Below, piece by piece: positions 38,249 through 64,000 of a DNA stretch of 64,000 bases. Location of the stretch: assembly GCF_037038585.1 (NCBI RefSeq), contig NC_092520.1, positions 147,435,104 through 147,499,103 of the forward strand, given 5' to 3'. The notes beneath the pieces were generated by a model that did no database searches, had not been told where the DNA came from, and saw only the letters and a program-made list of their open reading frames with translations. A program made the position numbers and the translations under genes. Within the stretch, counting starts at the first letter, position 1, and every line of letters starts with the position of its first letter. This stretch comes from Patagioenas fasciata. Lineage: Eukaryota > Chordata > Aves > Columbiformes > Columbidae.

Positions 38249-41200
38249 CATAAATAAAGGTGACTGCTAAATAAACTCTAGGGAGACAATCAAAACTAAC
38301 ATCACGTCCTCCAGGCCCTGGACTGCACAAGGTCGGTGGCTTTTCTACAACAGGATCTTTTGCTGCATTCCCAGTGACTGAAGCAAAGATTTAAGAGACA
38401 CTGTGAACTGCAACAGCCGTCTGAAGCATGCCAGTATCTACCACAGCTCTTCTGAGAAGTGCAGATATAGCACACCATTACGTGTGAGTCCATGCTGAGT
38501 TCTTTCATGATTTAACACTGCTAGCTTTGGGGTTTTTCTATGTTACATAGAATATTTGATTACTAAATACTTCATATTTATATGTCTGCATTACAAACAT
38601 GACACAAGAACCTTCTTTTATTCTGTGATTTTTCTCCTTCCCTATGGGTATTGATAATTATCCCCACTAGAGAAAATTTTTCCACTTCTTATTAACCCTG
38701 CATAGCTCTGGTTGAAAGCTCCCTTCCATGTCATTTCTGAAATAAGAGAAACTAGTCAGTGAGACAAGAACTATGCATCACCTACCTAAGTCCATAGCGC
38801 ATTTTCCAATGAAAAAAAAAATTCAAATGGGAAGAAAGTCTCCAAAAGCAGCTTTGCTTGCTTAACCTGTCTCATCTTCCCCAAGCTGCACTTGCCAACC
38901 TACACTTTATATTACCTTCTACCACCCCTGCAGTCTTTTTTGTGGCCTACTCAGTCTGTTCTGCTACATTCTACTAAGTGTTTAGTGAATGTTTCATGGT
39001 CTGCAAAATTACATCAGTTATTTCCCAGCCATATCCTTCGGCTTTCTCCAGATTGTCTTGCTGTCCCAGCTGACTTCCTTGTACTGTCACTCTTCTATCA
39101 CAGCCACCTTAGAGATTGTTAATGTGGTCAATGCTTGAAAGGCGTTATTAAATCTAGCAGAAAAAGAGCTGACTATTCACTGACAAGTTTCTCTGGGCTG
39201 TTTATACTGCATTCTTCCACTTGGTTTATTTTCTTTATGCTTTACCCCCGACACTCTTATTAGGTAGGATCAGCAGGTGCCCTTCATCTCTTGACTGCTC
39301 ATCCCAGCTATTTCAGGTATGAAGCCTGTTGCTGCATGAACTGCCATCCCCTCCGCAGATCATCCCCTTCCCCAGCCTTCCCATGGTCCTCATGACAGGA
39401 ACCACCTCCCAGGAGATGGATAGAGGTTTTCTCCTCCTTCACAGGTGGCAGCCACCTTCCTCATGCTCATTCAATGGGACACACGCAACAGACTAAATAT
39501 CCTTTTCCCTACTCAGGGTACAGTGGTGTATGTATCTGAGTTGATGGGTAGGTGACACAGCATTGTCTATGACATTGTTGTTAGGTCCTCCTTAGCAATG
39601 CACTTCAGACATTACACATTGTATGGGACAACTTAAATAATGAGGCAGAGTTTGTAAGACTTATTTCACATCTTATGTTGACTAGTTTCGACAGCTTTTA
39701 TCTTTTGGAGCCTTTATAATAAGGGTGAACACTGTTTTTCTCCCTTTACAGGTTATCCTGACAGATGTAGGAAGTAAAGAACTGTGAACCACCTCTCTTT
39801 ACCCAGAATCTGGCCTAATGTCCAGAAACTAATCTTCAAAAAAGCTTTACAGGTTTCTTATGGCTTCCTCTGTAGCCTAAAAACACCATGACAGCCTGCA
39901 CCATGTGTAAAGAAGAAATTTAGCACATTCCAAATAGGAATTAAGGTGTAATTTAGATGCCTGCCTCAGAAACTGTGGGACTGCCACCCATGCTTAGACA
40001 GCAAGCATCTATGGAAGTGCTTGGTACTAAAGCACAGCAATGCAAGTTTTCCCAGGAACTTAAATGGTCTGCTTCTGAGCGTTCATAAACTCATCTCCAT
40101 TTCAAGGATAACAAGCACATCAGCAACTGGCTATGCCGGAGCTCATCCAGCTTATCAGTTAGGTTGTTGCTTATACATTCTCTGGTAGATGTGCTGACTC
40201 TGATGTGCCTCCTGGCAAACACTGCAGTCATCTGAGGGTCTCCAGTTAATCCAAAAGCCCACTTGCTCAGCAGGTTCAACACCACAGTTCCAGCCATGGA
40301 CTTTATTGATCAAGAGTTGTTACCCCACCCCACCTGGCCTGTTGGAGCTGCCTGGTGCCTGTTTTGCCAGCAAGCACAAGGGGGAAGCACAACCTATGAC
40401 GGATGAACTGATCCCATCTGCTGCTCACGCTCCCTGTAACTGCTGGACCTCTTTGCCTTCTGGGTTTAGTTCAGCTTTCCACGGTAATTTTGCTCACAAA
40501 TAGCTTAAGCCATCAGCAGGACAGAACCTGTTCTTCTAAGGACTCCCTCATACAGAATACCATCATGCTGCTGGAGGTAGTCCCTTCTTTCTCTCAAGTG
40601 TAGCAAGTTTCACAAGAGTACTCAGTCCATCACCACCTTGCTTCTAATGGCTGTTGCGGCTGGTCTCCAAGGTGCTGCTCCTTGTGATGTGTGTTCGCTT
40701 TGTTCCACTTGCTTCTAAAGGCTGGGGTAAGATTACAACTTGGTGTTCAAATGCTATTATAGCGTAAAGTCAGGCACTAGAACTTACACAACCAGAAATG
40801 AGGTTGTTTGTACTTGTGCATAATAATATATTCTTATAATTCTGTGGTCTCATGGGACCACAATTCTGCAGTTGCTGCTGACTTCTACCACATCCAGTAC
40901 ATGGTATGAAGAAATAGGTTTATTTTTATGCAGCACTGATGGTCTGTCCTGATACGTCAGTGAGGCAAAGATACAAGACAAGGATAGACATCTCTTCACA
41001 CTTCTGACCTGATGTGAATCTCAGGGAACAGCACTGTATTTTTGAATATAGTACAGGCAAGAAATAAATGTGGCATGCAAGACTAATGCTCAAAATACAA
41101 CACAAGCATAACTTTAATGAGCGGAAAATGAGGTCCAGATCAAATGAAGTGATAAACTTTTAAGCTCACAGAAAAAACAGAACTGGGTTAGAACTTGATA

Positions 41201-42642
41201 TGTTAGTCACGATTTCCTCCTTTATATTATATCCCCTCTCCATAATCACCTTCTGCGGCTTCACTCACCTCTCACACAATGGGAAAAGAACACCTTTCAG
41301 ATGTGCTTCATTAACTTGCGTCCTGCTACCAGAGTGAACTATTGCAGAGGGAAAGACTCTGATGTGATTCTTACCTCTCCAGGCAGCGGTATCTACTAAT
41401 AGTGAAACTTCTGGAATTACAAGAGGGTAACAGCAGCCTGGTCAGGACAAGGTCTGTACATCAGTTTCTCAACCATCTGCATTCTTCTCCTCCTGTTTGT
41501 CATCAGGCACCACGTGAGGAGATGGACACAGGTCATACAGCTCAAGACAAGAGGCTGAAGGTCAGTTAGCTATATCCTTGACAAATGGAGACTCTCTAAA
41601 ATTATTTTTTCTTGTAATAACCTCAGTTCAGATTCTGTAAAGGGCACCTGCAGTTGATCATGGTCACCATGAGCAGGTTAAAAAAAGCTAGAAAATGGCA
41701 TTTGCTTCTTATTTCTCTTTGTGGCAAGAACAATTTATTCAACACAAGCTACACGTACAATTTTGCACGTTCTCAAGGCATTAAATACTGTCATCCTTCC
41801 AAGGAACACTGCACTGCATATACAAATAGAAAACCTCATGCCTATTGAGTCATTTTCCTCTTAATCCAGCTTCTCATGACCCAAACAGGATTTCTCATGT
41901 GACTTTACTCCATAAACTGCAGCCTGTCTGCTACTGTTCTGTGCTGCTGCCAGGTATGGATCAAAGAGAAAGTATAGTTTAGGTCATCCCATCTCTACGT
42001 TCTGTTTTTCAATGAAGACAGCTAAAAATCTGCTGTTAGCACTACTTCCTTGGGAATAGATACAAAAAATGGGAATAATAGATCATGCATCAAGAGTCCT
42101 TTAGGCAAAGGTTCTGTCTGCCAGGCCAATTCAGGATTTACATGGGCCAGGTTTCAGTACAATTTTAAGCATAATTAATAGCTTTCCCATGCCATTCGTA
42201 CCGCTTTGATTTTCCAAAACTTCACCACTAGAGCTTGTTTGTTCTTTTTGGTACCAAAGACCAATGCTGGAAAGTTCATATGTAAACTGCAAAGAACTGA
42301 AAACACACAGATTCAAAAAATGAAAGGCAAACATTTAATTATCATCTTAGAAACTACTGCCAGTTTTACACAAGTGATACTAAATTAATCGGTGTTTTTG
42401 TGTTTTGATAAAAGTAACAGGAGAATTCAGGCATAATTTCTATTAACAGTCTAAAAGTATAAGCAAGATGATTTGCTGAAGAATTTTTGGTGTTCCACCA
42501 GCTATTTGTTGGTAGACATACTAACTGAAGAAAAAGTAAAATAAAAGTACCAAATATGTAACACAGACCTTTTTCACAACACAGATAAGTCTCACAACTT
42601 ATAAAAAGGAATACTTCTGCTACTGCACCCTTTCCAAACAGA

Positions 42643-42702
42643 ACAGTGGTTAGAGCACTTGCTTTTCTGGGACCAGAGTTTAATTTCAGTGTAGGGCCAG
42701 CA
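42643..42702 (+). mobile_element. MIR-like SINE fragment (tRNA-derived part)
   Basis: acagtggttagagcacttgc preserves a tRNA A-box-like motif, followed by gggaccagagtttaatttc in place of the B box. It matches the start of MIR. Too decayed to be a tRNA gene. Confidence 0.5.
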
Positions 42703-43061
42703 ATGTAAAATGAGCTCTAACAGGATTAATCCAGCTCCTTCTAGATGAATTTTCATCCTTCTTTTCTAGAACACAAAATTAGGTCACATTACTCGCATGA
42801 TTCTTCTTGAGAAGTTGTTGGCAGAGGAAAATAAAGTATTTGACAGTTCAGCAATAGATGTTTGCTGGGTCACTTACATAGTTTCTGTACAGCATGCAGG
42901 ACTTGATAAAAAACTAAGCTAAGAGATCATTAATTACATGGCAACTTTATAAACATAATGAACTAATTAATATTCCTTTTATTCTCTGTAAGAATTTTAA
43001 ATAGTACCGTCTCTCCAGAACAGAGCTTTGCAATCTTCACATTTATCAAAAGAAATAAATT

Positions 43062-43083
43062 AAAAAAAAAAAAAAAAAAAAAA
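43062..43083 (+). repeat. Poly(A) run
   Basis: About 22 A residues preceded by agaaataaatt, so it looks like the tail of a polyadenylated retrocopy, but no source gene can be recognised upstream. May simply be an expanded A tract. Confidence 0.7.
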
Positions 43084-44114
43084 TCACACTGAAAATAGAA
43101 AATAATTTGATTTTTCTTTGGCTGCCAGGATCCCTGTTTTTCAAGTGCAGAATTTCAGTAATACATAGAAAGAGATTCCAGATTCAAAGCCAGCTCTGCC
43201 AGGATCCTCATGCTTCCTACACAACTAAACTGTGGACTCCTGAAAGTTGCCTGGGACCTCCAACACCCTCAGCTGCTTCACTGTGAGCCTGACTCTTCTA
43301 GGAACCCCAAGAACCCCAGTCTCAGACACAGGACTTTCCCTGTGGCCAATCTCTGCATTGCTTCCAGCATCTGGGTCCACAGCTGATTTTAAAAAGTCTG
43401 ACTGTCCTAGATGGGGGAAAAGCAGTTTCGAACCTCCCCTGTCTCCCTGGTATTTCTGATTAGATTCCTTAGTCATAAAACACTAATAATCAATAAGCAG
43501 CAAAATATACCTGTACAGAATCCAGATCATTATAGTGTTCCTATTCAGTTGTTCAGATGACAGACTTGCGAATGTGCTATCTTGAAATAAAGCAAAAAAG
43601 TTAACATCTGGGGAAAAAAGAATAAAATTAAAAGTTCTAATTATTGTCACGGGTATATTATTTTTATTTTTTAAACACTTCTCTGATGTACAAAATGCAG
43701 CAGCATAAAAGCTTGTTCCATTTTATAACAGCAAAGTGGTAAAATGAAGCAGTAATACATTTTATTTTGGTGGTCACTGTGACTCTGGAAATACAACTCT
43801 GACTAATTATGTCAAAGTTATTCTAAGGAGACACCTGACATTATTCATATTTTTAAAATATCATTGAGCAAATTCAGAAAACGCTTTTAAAACTCAACAA
43901 CCTGAAGTCCATTCAGAAGATCCAATTCCTATCATAGGCTCTTATTCCTACTACTTAAGTATGAGACTCACTTATATTTCTGTAGATTATATACACTACG
44001 TTACATTGAACATCTTTCAGATGAAAGTGAGGAATTCAGCATTAATACTCTGCTGAATCGGAAAGCAAGTGGCAAAAATCAACTGCTGACACCAAGTACA
44101 GAAAGCATTTATCG

Positions 44115-44120
44115 TTTATT
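44115..44120 (-). promoter_or_regulatory. Candidate FERRY3 polyadenylation signal, proximal
   Basis: AATAAA on the minus strand 135-140 bases past the FERRY3 stop codon. Two further AATAAA hexamers on the same strand lie at 43761-43766 and 43663-43668, so the 3' UTR could end at about 0.15, 0.5 or 0.6 kb. The choice cannot be made from sequence. Confidence 0.45.
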
Positions 44121-44254
44121 ATGACAACATGATTCTTGAAATTGCAACAAATACCACTTCAGGGTCATCATCCCTCAGAAAAGAGACATTCTATTTCAGA
44201 ATCTCTGTAATCTCATCCTTTGTCAACAGGATACATCTTACTGCTGCACAAAAT

Positions 44255-63798
<19,544 letters not shown>

Positions 63799-64000
63799 CT
63801 TTTGGTTTCCTGTATTAGACATGAAAATAACGAGTTACATTCTTGTAAAATCATAACTACAAAGTGTGAATTAAAAACATGGCTTTACTAATAATTAACA
63901 GCTTCTGGCGAGAAAACTTGAACTCCCAAATTTTTCATAAATACTCATCTCAATTTTGACTTCTAAATACACGGGTTGGAGCTGAAGCATAAATACCAGT

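Larger units (their letters stand above)
34883..43600. other. Intergenic between FGF6 and FERRY3
   Basis: No coding gene recognised. Contains the palindromic repeat near 38.2 kb, a MIR-like fragment at 42.6 kb and the poly(A) run at 43.06 kb. All frames are short. Confidence 0.55.

Noticed and set aside
42643-42702. Possible tRNA gene (A-box-like tggttagagca)
   Set aside because: No matching acceptor stem or proper B box; better explained as a MIR-like SINE.
63799-63822. Upstream ATG (MSNTG...) of FERRY3 at 63822
   Set aside because: A splice acceptor TACAG ends at 63810, so this ATG is intronic; the ATG at 63798 aligns with the human start.

Overview
The window is vertebrate nuclear DNA, almost certainly from a bird. 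It has long intergenic stretches, GT-AG introns, several 3' ends of CR1 LINEs in the form typical of birds (tcatagaatcatagaatgg...), an avian ERVL-type solo LTR, and a compact version of a vertebrate gene block. The species cannot be named from the sequence alone. No bacterial, plasmid, phage or CRISPR features are present.

Layout. Positions 1-14,600 hold no gene I can support, only decayed CR1 and SINE pieces and low-complexity DNA. FGF6 lies on the minus strand at 14,630-18,285 as three coding exons that join in frame to a 206-residue secreted growth factor. A candidate TATA promoter sits near 18,540. Positions 18,600-43,600 are intergenic, with CR1 fragments, a roughly 345-bp CT tract and a palindromic amniote repeat. 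FERRY3 (C12orf4) occupies 44,255-63,798 on the minus strand as 13 coding exons that join in frame to 543 residues. Its large intron at 46.5-52.7 kb carries the solo LTR and a long CR1 reverse-transcriptase fragment. The first (5' untranslated) exon of FERRY3 must lie above 63,830 and is probably outside the window.

Gene order. FGF6 followed by C12orf4/FERRY3, both on the same strand, matches human 12p13 (CCND2-TIGAR-FGF23-FGF6-C12orf4-RAD51AP1), so this is a conserved syntenic block. FGF23 would be expected at lower coordinates, but I saw none of its exons here. The two genes are neighbours by history and not by function: FGF6 is a secreted FGF-receptor ligand of the muscle lineage, and FERRY3 is a subunit of the Rab5-effector FERRY complex that links mRNAs to early endosomes.

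Most interesting item: an apparently unrecognised 138-bp cassette exon in a FERRY3 intron (60,425-60,562). It has an AG acceptor and a GT donor, no stop codon in the required frame, and exactly the phase needed to be skipped or included without breaking the protein. This is a prediction that RNA data could settle.
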